64,000 bases of DNA, from contig NZ_VOAK01000020.1 in NCBI RefSeq assembly GCF_007859075.1, forward strand, positions 354,646 through 418,645, written 5' to 3'. The notes beneath the pieces were generated by a model, which made no database searches, was not told the DNA's origin, and worked only from the letters and a program-made list of their open reading frames with translations. Below, piece by piece: positions 45,613 to 54,398 of the stretch. The position numbers and the translations under genes are program-made. The DNA comes from Gemmobacter aquaticus. Its GTDB lineage: Bacteria > Pseudomonadota > Alphaproteobacteria > Rhodobacterales > Rhodobacteraceae. Position 1 is the first letter of the stretch; every line of letters begins with the position of its first letter.

Positions 45613-46833
45613 CTACCAGCTGAAGGATTTCAGGCGCGCAAACATCTCGGCGATGCCCTTGCGATCGGCATTTGCGAAAGCGATGCGGAACTGGCGCGCG
45701 CCCTCGGGGTGTTCATCCGGCTGGAACATCGTTCCCGGCAGCATCAGCACCGCCTGTTCGCGTACCAGTCGCCGCGCCACCTCGGGCGAGGGGGCGTCGA
45801 ACGGATGCTCGACATAGGCGAAATAGGCGCCACAGCCCAGAAGCCGCCAGCCCTCCAATGCCGAAAAACCGTCGACCATCGCGCGGCGGCGGTCGAGAAT
45901 CTCGGCCCGCTCGCCGGCGACCCACTGCGCGAGGTTGCGCATCCCCCACAGCGCGCCGATCTGGCCAAGCTGGCTGGGGCAGATCGCGACGGTGTCGAGG
46001 AACTTTTCAACCTCGGACAGTCTCGCGGCCGAGGCGACGATTGCGCCCACCCGATGCCCGGTCAGCCGATAGGCCTTGGAGAAGGAATAGAGGTGCACAA
46101 GCACATCGGCCCAGTCGGGATCGCTGAACAATTCATGCGGGCGTCCGCCGATCTCGAGCCCGTGGCGGCTGTCGAAGTCGCGGTAGGTCTCATCCAGAAC
46201 CAGCGCGATGCCTTGCGCGCGGCAAAGATCGCGGAAGGCCGCGACCAGCGCGGGTGGGTACTCAACCCCGCCGGGGTTGTTCGGGCTGACCAGAACGATT
46301 GCACGGGTCCGTGGGCCGATCAGCGCGGCGGCGCGCTCAGGGTCGGGCAACAGGCCATCGCCCGCGGCCAGCGGGACTGTGCGCACGCCCTGCATATCGA
46401 GCCACATCTTGTGATTGAAGTACCATGGCGTCGGCACGATCACCTCGTCACCCGCCCCTGCAAGGGTGGACATGACCGCCGTGAAGGCCTGGTTGCACCC
46501 TTGGGTGATCGCGACCTGATCGGGGGCGATTGCCCCGCCATAGGCCTGTGACCATTGCACGGCGATCTCTGCCCGCAGCTCTGGCATGCCCAGCACCGGG
46601 CCATAGAGATGCGCCTGAGGATCATTGATCGCAGCCTCGGCCAGCGCCTCGCGTAGCGCGAGCGGGGGGCTGTCGACGGGCGCGGCCTGGCTCACGTTGA
46701 TCAGCGGGCGTTCATGGCTGAAGGTCAGCCCCTGCAGCCAGCGCCGCGCTTCCATCACCGGCGGCGGAAAGGTCGCGGCGATGGCGGGGTTCAGGGGGTG
46801 GACCATGTCAGGGCTCGCTGAATGAAGGGGCAT
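45613..46833 (-). CDS. Class I/II PLP aminotransferase (aspartate-aminotransferase-like)
   Basis: Fold type I PLP enzyme of about 406 residues. ITQGCNQAFTAVMSTLAG and VLVSPNNPGGVEYPP bind cofactor and substrate, ALVLDETYRDF holds the conserved Asp, and LYSFSKAYRLTGHRVG has the PLP lysine. FRIAFAN near the end holds the carboxylate Arg. The substrate is not assignable. The first ATG is 46833; another at 46806 (MVHPLNPAIAATFPP) gives a more family-like N-terminus and may be the true start. The region upstream is occupied by a long inverted repeat. Confidence 0.86.
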   Translation of the reverse strand: MPLHSASPDMVHPLNPAIAATFPPPVMEARRWLQGLTFSHERPLINVSQAAPVDSPPLALREALAEAAINDPQAHLYGPVLGMPELRAEIAVQWSQAYGGAIAPDQVAITQGCNQAFTAVMSTLAGAGDEVIVPTPWYFNHKMWLDMQGVRTVPLAAGDGLLPDPERAAALIGPRTRAIVLVSPNNPGGVEYPPALVAAFRDLCRAQGIALVLDETYRDFDSRHGLEIGGRPHELFSDPDWADVLVHLYSFSKAYRLTGHRVGAIVASAARLSEVEKFLDTVAICPSQLGQIGALWGMRNLAQWVAGERAEILDRRRAMVDGFSALEGWRLLGCGAYFAYVEHPFDAPSPEVARRLVREQAVLMLPGTMFQPDEHPEGARQFRIAFANADRKGIAEMFARLKSFSW

Positions 46834-46867
46834 CGTCAAGGTTGCGGGGGGAAAGGGGGGCTGTCTG

Positions 46868-46990
46868 CCCCCTCTGGGCCTTGCGGCCCATTCACCCCCG
46901 AGGATATTTCGGAAAAGAAGAAAGCCGCAGCGCTCTCATTCTTCTTTTCCGAAATATCCTCGGGGGGAGCGCCAAGGGCGCGTGGGGGGC
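46868..46990. repeat. Back-to-back pair of a dispersed intergenic repeat; 26-bp perfect inverted repeat
   Basis: The arms are 46895-46920 (CCCCCGAGGATATTTC, then GGAAAAGAAG) and 46941-46966, perfectly complementary over 26 bases with a 20-base spacer. The left unit includes a GGGCC-TTGC-GGCCC mini-hairpin (46877-46889), also found after pepN. The palindrome lies between the start of an aminotransferase gene and the end of gpt. Such elements are repeated in related genomes as far as I recall; the role is unknown. Confidence 0.85.
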
Positions 46991-47002
46991 GGAAAGCCCC
47001 CC
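46984..47002 (-). terminator. Hairpin after gpt
   Basis: GGGGGGC-GGAAA-GCCCCCC, a 7-bp GC stem, lies 10 bases past the gpt stop codon. There is no T-tract in the gpt direction; terminator-like. Confidence 0.55.
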
Positions 47003-47011
47003 CTTGTGCTG

Positions 47012-47518
47012 TCAGTCCTGGCCGCGCATCGGCTGGACATATTGCAGCGCCATATCCCAGGGGAAGAAGATCCAGGTGTCCTGGCTGACCTCGGTGATAT
47101 AGGTGTCGACCTGCGGCTTGCCATGGGGCTTGGCATACACGGTTGCGAAATGCGCCTTGGGATACAGGCGGCGCACCAGCTCCAGCGTCTTGCCGCTGTC
47201 GACCAGATCATCAACCACCAGGATCCCCTCGCCGTCGCCCATCAGATCAACCTGCGGGCTTTTGGTCACCACGGCGTCGGTGCGTTCCTGATGGTTGTAG
47301 CTTTTGACCGAGATCGTATCGACGACCCGGATATCCAGCTCGCGGCTGACGATCATCGCCGGTACAAGCCCGCCGCGGGTGATGCCGACGACGGCCTTCC
47401 ACGTCCCGCCTTCGCCCGGACCCTTGCCGTCGAGCCGCCAGGCCAGTGCGCGCGCATCGCGGTGGATCTGGTCCCAGCTGACGTGAAAGCCTTTTTCGTG
47501 GGGCAGGCGGTCGTTCAT
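47012..47518 (-). CDS. gpt: Xanthine phosphoribosyltransferase
   Basis: Salvages xanthine (and guanine) to nucleotides using PRPP. The 168-residue type I phosphoribosyltransferase has [17 protein letters not shown] and the PRPP signature [32 protein letters not shown] at the N-terminus is typical of bacterial Gpt, which associates with the membrane face. It is downstream of a lysE-type exporter gene, 12 bases away. Confidence 0.95.
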   Translation of the reverse strand: MNDRLPHEKGFHVSWDQIHRDARALAWRLDGKGPGEGGTWKAVVGITRGGLVPAMIVSRELDIRVVDTISVKSYNHQERTDAVVTKSPQVDLMGDGEGILVVDDLVDSGKTLELVRRLYPKAHFATVYAKPHGKPQVDTYITEVSQDTWIFFPWDMALQYVQPMRGQD

Positions 47519-47530
47519 GTGCTCACTCCT

Positions 47531-48142
47531 TCAGGTGGCCGCGATCTTGGCGCCGAGCAGCGCAAGGAAACCGCCAAAGGTGCGGTCCATCGTGGATTTT
47601 GCCCCGATATAGGCGCGTCGGGTCGCGGGCAGTGAAAATAGTCGGGCGACGATTGTGTTCCACAGCGTCTCGACGAAGAACAGGAAAGACAGAAGCGCTG
47701 CCAGAACCCAGAGCGGCGTGCCGGGCGGCACCGTTCCAATGAAGATCGCCGATAGCACGACGGCCGGTTTGGGGTTCGACAGCTGTGTGATCACGCCAAG
47801 TCGGAATGCCGACCAGGCCGAGCGCGGTGGCTGTCCGGTACTGTCGGGCAGGGGTCTGGCGGCGCTGCGCCACATCTGGATGCCCATCCAGACTAGATAG
47901 ACCCCGCCCGCGATCTTGAACGCCCAGAGCAGCGCCGGGGCGATCCTGAACAGCGCAGCCAGCCCCGAGAGCGCGAGCGCGGCCCAGAACACCGCGCCAA
48001 TGCCGATACCCATGGCGAGGAAGAAACCGGTCCGCATCCCCTCGGTTACCCCGGTTCGCGCCGACATCAGCACCGCCGGACCGGGGCTGATGGCCCCCAT
48101 GGTCAGCAGTGTTGCAACGGCAACGAAGGCGGTGATCGTCAT
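47531..48142 (-). CDS. LysE/RhtB family amino-acid exporter
   Basis: Inner-membrane protein of 203 residues with about six helices. The N-terminal half has GAISPGPAVLMSARTGVTEGMR, the LysE family signature, followed by GIGIGAVFWAALALSGL; the C-terminal half contains FRLGVITQLSNPKPAVVLSAIF. It probably exports amino acids or related compounds; the substrate is unknown. Its start overlaps the fabI stop by 4 bases. Confidence 0.9.
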   Translation of the reverse strand: MTITAFVAVATLLTMGAISPGPAVLMSARTGVTEGMRTGFFLAMGIGIGAVFWAALALSGLAALFRIAPALLWAFKIAGGVYLVWMGIQMWRSAARPLPDSTGQPPRSAWSAFRLGVITQLSNPKPAVVLSAIFIGTVPPGTPLWVLAALLSFLFFVETLWNTIVARLFSLPATRRAYIGAKSTMDRTFGGFLALLGAKIAAT

Positions 48143-48960
48143 TCCTTGCGCCCCGTAACCACATCAATGTCCGGTGCGTCGACGGCCTTCATGCCGACGA
48201 CATGATAGCCCGCATCGACATGCAGGTTTTCACCCGTGGTGCCAGAGCCCAGGTCGGAGAGAAGATAGAGCGCGGCCTTGCCGACTTCTTCCTGCGTCAC
48301 GTTGCGCCGCAGGGGCGAGTTCAACTCGTTCCACTTCATGATATAGCGGAAGTCACCGATACCGCTGGCAGCCAGCGTTTTGATCGGGCCTGCCGAGATG
48401 GCGTTGACGCGGATACCGTCCTTGCCCAGATCCTCGGCCAGATACATGACAGACGCCTCGAGCGCGGCCTTGGCCACACCCATCACGTTGTAATGCGGCA
48501 TGACCTTTTCGGCACCGTAGTAGGTCAGCGTCAGCAGGCTTCCACCCGGCCCCATGATCGCCGCAGCGCGCTGGCAAACAGCGGTAAAGCTGAAAACCGA
48601 AATGTCCATGGTCATGCTGAAATTCGCGCGCGATGTATCGACATAGCGGCCGCGCAGCTCGTTCTTGTCGGAAAACCCGATGGCGTGGACGACGAAGTCA
48701 AGGCTGCCCCAGACCTCTTTCAGATGGGCGAACAGTCCATCGAGGGTGGCCTCATCGCCCACGTCGCAATCGTAGAACACGCTGGCGCCAATGCTCTCGG
48801 CAAGCGGTTGGACGCGCTTCAGAAGGGCCTCACCGTTGTAGGAGAAGGCAAGCTCGGCGCCTTGTGCCGCACAGGCCTGCGCGATGCCCCAGGCAATCGA
48901 CTTGTCGTTCGCGAGACCCATGATGAGCCCGCGTTTCCCCTGTAGCAATCCGCCAGCCAT
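48139..48960 (-). CDS. fabI: Enoyl-[acyl-carrier-protein] reductase (NADH)
   Basis: Final reductive step of fatty-acid chain elongation. The 273-residue SDR-type protein has GLANDKSIAWGIAQACAAQG (FabI-specific nucleotide-binding start) and the catalytic Tyr-x6-Lys in YNVMGVAKAALEAS. VNAISAGPIKTLAASGI is the FabI substrate-loop region. It is the target family of triclosan and isoniazid-like drugs. It is followed by the lysE-type gene with a 4-base overlap. Confidence 0.97.
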   Translation of the reverse strand: MAGGLLQGKRGLIMGLANDKSIAWGIAQACAAQGAELAFSYNGEALLKRVQPLAESIGASVFYDCDVGDEATLDGLFAHLKEVWGSLDFVVHAIGFSDKNELRGRYVDTSRANFSMTMDISVFSFTAVCQRAAAIMGPGGSLLTLTYYGAEKVMPHYNVMGVAKAALEASVMYLAEDLGKDGIRVNAISAGPIKTLAASGIGDFRYIMKWNELNSPLRRNVTQEEVGKAALYLLSDLGSGTTGENLHVDAGYHVVGMKAVDAPDIDVVTGRKE

Positions 48961-49153
48961 GAAGTCCCCTCGTTCTTGGTGTCAGGGGTGCAGGTGTAGG
49001 GCATCGCCTGCGACGCATCAAGGGCGCGACAAAAGGTCCTAATTGGTGTCGCATTTCGGTGCGAGAGCGGTTTCTCGGCATGCCATGGTGGAAGTGCTTG
49101 CACGACTGGCATGCGCGTGTGATCGTTGACGTTAGGTAAGTAAGGCTTAGTAG

Positions 49154-49765
49154 ATGGATCGGACTGGACTTTTCGCTGGGGATAACCCGTTTCAGCTTGC
49201 CCAAGTGTGGCTGGACGAGGCAGAGGCGTCAGAGCCGAATGATCCCAATGCGATTGCGCTGGCAACGGTGGATGCCAGCGGCCTGCCGAATGTGCGGATG
49301 GTGCTTCTGAAGGAAATCGAGACCGAGGCGCCCGGCGGATTCGTTTTCTATACAAACTACGAAAGCGCGAAGGGGCAGGAACTGGCGGCCAATGCGCAGG
49401 CGGCCTTTGTCATGCACTGGAAGTCGCTTAGGCGGCAGATTCGTGTCCGCGGCCATGTGACCCGTGAGGAGGGGCCGCAGGCCGATGCCTATTACGCAAG
49501 CCGAAGCCTGCAATCGCGGCTTGGCGCATGGGCTTCGCGACAAAGCCGACCGCTTGGCTCACGTGCGGCACTTATGGCCGAAGTGGCCAAGGTGACCGCG
49601 CTGAAAGGACCCAATCCGGCACGCCCGCCGTTCTGGGGTGGGTTCCGTATCAGCCCTGTCGAGATCGAGTTCTGGTCCGACGGGGCGTTCCGGCTGCATG
49701 ACAGGTTCTGCTGGCGCCGCGAAAGCCAGCAGCATCCATGGAAAGTTGAACGACTAAGCCCTTGA
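49154..49765 (+). CDS. pdxH: Pyridoxamine 5'-phosphate oxidase
   Basis: FMN enzyme that oxidises PNP/PMP to pyridoxal 5'-phosphate. The 203-residue protein has the FMN-binding [20 protein letters not shown] and [10 protein letters not shown], then [16 protein letters not shown], and ends with [12 protein letters not shown]. It is divergent from fabI, with 193 bases between. Confidence 0.96.
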   Translation: MDRTGLFAGDNPFQLAQVWLDEAEASEPNDPNAIALATVDASGLPNVRMVLLKEIETEAPGGFVFYTNYESAKGQELAANAQAAFVMHWKSLRRQIRVRGHVTREEGPQADAYYASRSLQSRLGAWASRQSRPLGSRAALMAEVAKVTALKGPNPARPPFWGGFRISPVEIEFWSDGAFRLHDRFCWRRESQQHPWKVERLSP

Positions 49766-49878
49766 TTTATGCGCGTCGTGAGGTTTCGGACGGAAATGAG
49801 TAAGGATTTTCGCTTGAACACGCTTAACGATTGGCAGAAGGAAATGGTTGAAGGGTCAAACTGGGGAACGGCTCTGAG

Positions 49879-50409
49879 ATGTCAGACGAAAACGTCGCCG
49901 CGCCACGAAAGGTGCACGGCAAGGTAAAATGGTTCGATCCGGCCAAAGGGTTCGGATTCGTGGTCGGGGATGAAGGGGGTTCCGACATCCTCTTGCATGC
50001 CAATGTCTTGCGGAACTACGGCCAAAGCTCGGTCGCCGATGGCACCGGCATATCCATCATGGTGCAACAAACGCAGCGCGGCGTGCAGGCGGTCGAGGTG
50101 CTTTCGATCGAGCCGCCGACCGGCACGCCCTTTCCGCTGGGCGAGGATCAGGGGCTGGCCACCCCCGAAGAGATCGCGGCCCGGCCACTGGAGCCTGCGC
50201 GCGTCAAGTGGTTCGACAAATCGAAGGGATTTGGGTTTGCCAACGTCTTTGGTCGCCCGGAAGACGTCTTCATCCATGTCGAGGTGCTGCGGATGTCGGG
50301 CTTTGCCGATCTGGCGGCGGGCGAGGCTGTCTGCCTGCGCATCATAGAGGGCAAGCGCGGTCGTATGGCTGTGCAGGTTGTCTCGTGGGAGGCCGCGGCG
50401 CGGCCATGA
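49879..50409 (+). CDS. Cold-shock protein with two CSD domains
   Basis: RNA-chaperone-type protein of 176 residues containing two cold-shock domains: about residues 11-75 (GKVKWFDPAKGFGFVVGDEG, SDILLHANVL) and 108-172 (ARVKWFDKSKGFGFANVFGR, EDVFIHVEVL). Most bacterial Csp proteins have one domain; the two-domain form is common in Rhodobacterales. A 113-base leader separates it from pdxH. The stop overlaps the next ATG by 4 bases (ATGA), coupling translation. Confidence 0.94.
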   Translation: MSDENVAAPRKVHGKVKWFDPAKGFGFVVGDEGGSDILLHANVLRNYGQSSVADGTGISIMVQQTQRGVQAVEVLSIEPPTGTPFPLGEDQGLATPEEIAARPLEPARVKWFDKSKGFGFANVFGRPEDVFIHVEVLRMSGFADLAAGEAVCLRIIEGKRGRMAVQVVSWEAAARP

Positions 50410-50888
50410 CGGGAATGCAGTCGTGGTGTCTGGCCCTTGTGCTGTCGTGTCATGCGGCCATTGCCGGGGCTGACGCCGCCTGCGACGCGTCGCGGGTAGA
50501 TCTGCGCGGACCCTCGGGCCGGGCGCAGTTTTCCGTTGAGGTGGTCGACACACCCGCCGAGCGCGCCCGCGGTCTGATGTTCCGCGAGGACATGGCCCGA
50601 TCCGCAGGCATGCTTTTTGTCTATGAGGCGCCGCAAGCGGCCGTCTTCTGGATGGAGAACACGCTGATCCCGCTCGACATGATCTTTGCCGATGCATCGG
50701 GCAGGGTGACGCATGTCCACTCTGATGCCCGCCCGCTTGATCGCACGCCAATCGATGGAGGCGAGGGGGTACAATTCGTGCTGGAGGTGAACGGCGGCCT
50801 TGCCGCCCGCCTTGGAATCGGGCCGGGGGCCGAGATGCGGCACCCCGCAATTCCCTCGGACTCCGCCGTCTGGCCCTGCACGCCCTAG
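50406..50888 (+). CDS. DUF192 secreted protein
   Basis: Protein of 160 residues with a signal peptide (MTGMQSWCLALVLSCHAAIA, cleavage near residue 24) and a DUF192 domain. The domain has the ERARGLMFREDM strand, FVYEAPQAAVFWMENTLIPL (typical MxNT motif) and the IFADASGRVTHVH strand. The function is unknown. It is translationally coupled to the cold-shock gene, as in related genomes. Confidence 0.9.
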   Translation: MTGMQSWCLALVLSCHAAIAGADAACDASRVDLRGPSGRAQFSVEVVDTPAERARGLMFREDMARSAGMLFVYEAPQAAVFWMENTLIPLDMIFADASGRVTHVHSDARPLDRTPIDGGEGVQFVLEVNGGLAARLGIGPGAEMRHPAIPSDSAVWPCTP

Positions 50889-50966
50889 AGCCTGGGCAAG
50901 GTTCATCGGCCTTTCTGCCGTTTGGGGCTTTTCAACGCGCCAACCTGCGGTTAGAGAGGCGCCAGT

Positions 50967-51043
50967 CGGGGCGTAGCGCAGCCTGGTAGCGCGACGGTTT
51001 TGGGTACCGTAGGTCGCGAGTTCGAATCCCGCCGCCCCGACCA
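50967..51043 (+). tRNA. tRNA-Pro(TGG)
   Basis: 77 bases. Acceptor CGGGGCG / CGCCCCG, discriminator A, encoded CCA. The anticodon arm ACGGT-TTTGGGT-ACCGT gives anticodon TGG. The T arm has GAGTTCGAATC. An AT-richer patch follows the 3' end. Confidence 0.97.
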
Positions 51044-51318
51044 TCAGACTCTCAATCAATTCATTGACTTTTGCGGCTCTCCGGCCCTGCGGGATGGCGC
51101 GGCTGACGTTCTGGCATGCGGATTTGCGACTAGCATGGCTGCATATCTACATACCGCCGCACCCTTTGCCGTTGTATGGCGAACTGCAATTTCCATTTAC
51201 GGATCCCCAAAGTTGTTCAACGACGGAAGATGGTTTGAGTAACGATATCGGCAGGGCTTCCAATCTCTTTGGGTATTGCTTTCAGCGTACGATTGGGTGC
51301 CGCGATTGGAGATCCTAG
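51044..51318. other. Gene-free stretch after tRNA-Pro, AT-richer than average
   Basis: 275 bases. Two short open frames are present but neither has a good ribosome site or similarity. The composition resembles the following unknown gene rather than the core genes, suggesting one transferred segment. Confidence 0.5.
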
Positions 51319-51708
51319 ATGATCAGGACTGCTACAACAGTTGCGATGTGCCTGCTGCACTGCGTCTTGGTATTCGTGGCCTATGACATAAGGTGGGAAA
51401 GCGATCTGCCAACTAGGGTACTCATCTCATCCGCAATCATGGTGAACATGATCGCGTGCCTGTTGCTCAACTTCAGATACATGCGAGGCGTGAACAGTGA
51501 TGCGTCAACAAAGGGGCGCGCTCTGGAGTTTGCGATTTTTGCGGCGATTTTCGGGCTCTCGGTGTACTCGGAAATTATTCTTTTGTTCGTTAACGAAACC
51601 GGTATTAAGGGTAGCCTTATTCCGCTGTTCCTGTTTTTGGCGCTGCCTGCCCAAATGGTCTACTACGCGATCACACTCCGCAAGAACAGGAAGCACGGGA
51701 GTGGTTGA
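51319..51708 (+). CDS. Unknown integral membrane protein
   Basis: Protein of 129 residues with about four transmembrane helices: TTVAMCLLHCVLVFVAYDI, RVLISSAIMVNMIACLLLNF, EFAIFAAIFGLSVYSEIILL and SLIPLFLFLALPAQMVYYAI. Basic residues close the sequence (TLRKNRKHGSG). GGAGA precedes the ATG. The family is not recognised. Base and codon use are AT-richer than flanking core genes, and the gene sits between tRNA-Pro and the cysteine synthase gene, so it may have been acquired at the tRNA site. Confidence 0.65.
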   Translation: MIRTATTVAMCLLHCVLVFVAYDIRWESDLPTRVLISSAIMVNMIACLLLNFRYMRGVNSDASTKGRALEFAIFAAIFGLSVYSEIILLFVNETGIKGSLIPLFLFLALPAQMVYYAITLRKNRKHGSG

Positions 51709-51920
51709 AGGTGGTCCTCGGGCCACCTTCGTCGATTGGCGTCGTCGAATAGAGATGACTCGGTGTTAACCGCGTGGCGATGTTGTCGCCGCCCGATAGC
51801 GCGCCCTTTTGGGTTTCCCCTCATGCGCGGTCCTTGCGGTTTCCGCATGCACGATCCGACATTTGTCGTATGCTGGCGCCGGGGCCGCTCTGGCGGCGGG
51901 ACGACAGGGAACATGACGTC

Positions 51921-53000
51921 ATGACATCTTCGACGATACGCAGCACGCGCGGGCGCGGCCGACTGTTTGACAGCATCCTCGACACGGTCGGCGATACGCC
52001 GGTCATCCGCATCAACAACCTCGCCCCCGAAGGCGTGCGCCTGTATGTGAAGGCGGAATTCTTCAACCCCGCAGCCTCGGTCAAGGACCGGCTCGCGCTG
52101 AATATCATCGAGGCGGCCGAACGGTCGGGAAAGCTCAAGCCCGGACAGACCGTGGTTGAGGCCACAAGCGGCAATACCGGCATCGGGCTTGCCATGGTCT
52201 GCGCGCAGAAGGGCTATCCGCTGGTCATCACCATGGCGGAAAGCTTTTCGGTCGAGCGGCGGCGCCTGATGCGGCTTCTTGGGGCGAAGGTCATCCTGAC
52301 GCCGCGCGCGCAGAAAGCGACAGGCATGTACAATAAGGCGGTGGAACTTGCCGAGAAGAACGGCTGGTTCCTTGCGCGCCAGTTCGAGACCGAGGCGAAC
52401 GCCGACATTCATGAAAGCACGACCGCACAAGAGATCCTGAACGATTTTGCCGGCGACCGTCTGGACTATCTGGTAACCGGCTACGGCACCGGGGGCACTG
52501 TCACTGGCCTTGCACGCGTCTTGCGCAAGGCCCGTCCCGAAACGCGGATCGTGCTGACTGAGCCTGCCAACGCGGCGCTTGTCTCCAGCGGCATTGCGCA
52601 GCCGCGACTTGAGAATGGCTCACCCGCCAGCGCCCATCCGGCGTTTGAGCCGCATCCGATTCAGGGCTGGACCCCGGACTTCATCCCGCTGGTGCTTCAA
52701 GAGTGCCTCGACAACGGCGGGTTTGACGAGATGATCCCCGTGGCTGGTGCCGATGGCATCGCATGGGCGCGCAAGCTGGCCGCGCAAGAGGGGATCCTGA
52801 CGGGCATTTCCGGCGGGTCGACCTTTGCGGTGGCGATGCAGGTCGCGCAACGGGCGGAACCCGGCTCTGTCATCCTTGCGATGCTGCCGGACACGGGCGA
52901 GCGCTACCTTTCGACGCCGCTGTTTCAGGATATCGCCGACGATATGGATGAGGAAGAGCGCGCCCTGTCGCTCTCGACGCCCGGGTATCAACTGGGCTGA
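51921..53000 (+). CDS. cysK: Cysteine synthase family protein
   Basis: PLP enzyme of fold type II that makes cysteine from O-acetylserine and sulfide. The 359-residue protein has the PLP lysine in FNPAASVKDRLALNIIE, the substrate loop EATSGNTGIGLAMV and the phosphate loop TGYGTGGTVTGLARVL. It has about 40-50 more C-terminal residues than E. coli CysK, with IADDMDEEERAL, a feature seen in alphaproteobacterial paralogues. The ATG at 51921 was chosen by the family N-terminus. CysM-like or cystathionine beta-synthase-like roles remain possible. Confidence 0.9.
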   Translation: MTSSTIRSTRGRGRLFDSILDTVGDTPVIRINNLAPEGVRLYVKAEFFNPAASVKDRLALNIIEAAERSGKLKPGQTVVEATSGNTGIGLAMVCAQKGYPLVITMAESFSVERRRLMRLLGAKVILTPRAQKATGMYNKAVELAEKNGWFLARQFETEANADIHESTTAQEILNDFAGDRLDYLVTGYGTGGTVTGLARVLRKARPETRIVLTEPANAALVSSGIAQPRLENGSPASAHPAFEPHPIQGWTPDFIPLVLQECLDNGGFDEMIPVAGADGIAWARKLAAQEGILTGISGGSTFAVAMQVAQRAEPGSVILAMLPDTGERYLSTPLFQDIADDMDEEERALSLSTPGYQLG

Positions 53001-53016
53001 GGGAAAGTGTCATGGT

Positions 53017-53056
53017 GCCTGCGCCCTCGCGAATCGAGTTTCGCGCTGGCGCAGGC
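53017..53056 (+). terminator. Long hairpin after the cysteine synthase gene
   Basis: Outer stem GCCTGCGCC / GGCGCAGGC and inner stem CGCGAA / TTCGCG with a 2x2 mismatch between. It starts 16 bases after the stop. There is no clear T-tract. Confidence 0.55.
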
Positions 53057-53270
53057 AATGTGCAGACAGGGTTGGCCGGTGGCGTCATTTTAGCCTGATC
53101 GGTCGTTATCGGCGCTTAGCTCTGGTGATGGGTCGCTTTTTTCCCGGTCATCCGTGCCAGCGTCGTTGAAGGTTAAACCTTGGACATCGGCGTTGCATTG
53201 TGCCGGACCTTCCGCTTTAGTCGGACCAAGACAAGTGCAGGAACACCTGCCGCAACACGGGGAGAACGGG

Positions 53271-54374
53271 GTGACGACAGCAGCCCGAAACGACGGTTTC
53301 GTCGTATTTGATCGCGTTCAAAAGAGCTACGATGGCGTTTCTCTGGTGGTGAAGGACTTGAACCTTTCCATCGGAAAAGGCGAGTTCCTGACCATGCTTG
53401 GCCCCTCAGGGTCGGGCAAGACGACCTGTCTGATGATGCTGGCGGGGTTTGAGACCGCGACCAACGGCGAAATCAGGCTGGATGGCCGCAATATCAATCT
53501 GGTGCCGCCGCACAAGCGCGGCATCGGCATGGTGTTCCAGAACTACGCCCTGTTCCCGCACATGACCGTGGGTGAGAACCTTGCCTTCCCGCTGGAAGTG
53601 CGTGGCATGGGCAAAGACGAGCGCGAAGCCAAGATCAAGCGCGCGCTCGACATGGTTCAGATGGGGGCATTTGCCAACCGCCGGCCTGCGCAGCTTTCGG
53701 GCGGTCAGCAACAGCGGATCGCACTGGCCCGCGCGCTTGTGTTCGATCCGGCGCTCGTCCTGATGGACGAACCGCTTGGCGCTCTCGACAAGCAATTGCG
53801 CGAGCATATGCAGTTCGAGATCAAGCACCTGCATGAAAGCCTTGGCATCACGGTCGTTTACGTCACCCACGACCAGGGCGAAGCTCTGACGATGAGCGAC
53901 CGTGTCGCGGTCTTCAACGATGGCAAGATCCAGCAGCTTGCGCCGCCCGCCGATCTTTACGAACGCCCCGACAACAGCTTTGTCGCGCAGTTCATCGGTG
54001 AGAACAACAAGCTGCCCGGAACGATCGAAGAGCTTTCAGGCGACAAGGCCTTGGTGCGTCTGGCCACGGGCGAGCTGATCGACGCGACGCCGGTGAACGT
54101 GACCAGCAAGGGCCAGCAGACGCTTGTGTCGATCCGGCCCGAACGGGTGGAGTTTAAGCCCGAGATGATGCCGCCGGGCGCCCATATGATCGACGCCACG
54201 GTGCTCGAGGTCATCTACATGGGTGACATCCTGCGCGTGCGGTTGCGCGTGGCCGGGGCTGACGACTTTGTCATGAAGATGCGCAACACGCTTGGCCAGA
54301 CCAAGCTGACGCCGGGCCAGAACATCAAGATCGGCTGGCACCCCGCTGATGCACGGGCGCTTGACCTGAACTGA
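53271..54374 (+). CDS. Polyamine-type ABC transporter ATP-binding protein
   Basis: ATPase of 367 residues for an importer of the spermidine/putrescine (PotA) class. Walker A GPSGSGKTT, signature LSGGQQQRIALARAL, Walker B LVLMDEPLGALD and the C-terminal TOBE domain (about 280-360: ATVLEVIYMGDILRVRLRV). The start is a GTG at 53271 behind GGGGAG; an in-frame upstream extension lacks a start with a ribosome site. The two permease genes follow. Substrate specificity cannot be proved; putrescine/spermidine is the usual assignment for this set. Confidence 0.92.
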   Translation: MTTAARNDGFVVFDRVQKSYDGVSLVVKDLNLSIGKGEFLTMLGPSGSGKTTCLMMLAGFETATNGEIRLDGRNINLVPPHKRGIGMVFQNYALFPHMTVGENLAFPLEVRGMGKDEREAKIKRALDMVQMGAFANRRPAQLSGGQQQRIALARALVFDPALVLMDEPLGALDKQLREHMQFEIKHLHESLGITVVYVTHDQGEALTMSDRVAVFNDGKIQQLAPPADLYERPDNSFVAQFIGENNKLPGTIEELSGDKALVRLATGELIDATPVNVTSKGQQTLVSIRPERVEFKPEMMPPGAHMIDATVLEVIYMGDILRVRLRVAGADDFVMKMRNTLGQTKLTPGQNIKIGWHPADARALDLN

Positions 54375-54378
54375 TCAA

Positions 54379-54398
54379 CCAAGGCGCGCGCGCCTTGG
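54379..54398. repeat. 20-base perfect palindrome after the ABC ATPase gene
   Basis: CCAAGGCGCGCGCGCCTTGG is a perfect 20-base palindrome 5 bases after the ATPase stop codon. It can form a hairpin and may attenuate transcription between the ATPase and permease genes. Confidence 0.85.

Noticed and set aside
50148..51059. Minus-strand frame containing [20 protein letters not shown]
   Set aside because: Antisense translation of tRNA-Pro joined to antisense of the DUF192 and cold-shock genes; a spurious product.
51064..51318. 84-codon plus-strand frame after tRNA-Pro
   Set aside because: No ribosome site, no recognisable similarity and odd composition; the downstream 129-residue frame has a proper GGAGA site instead.
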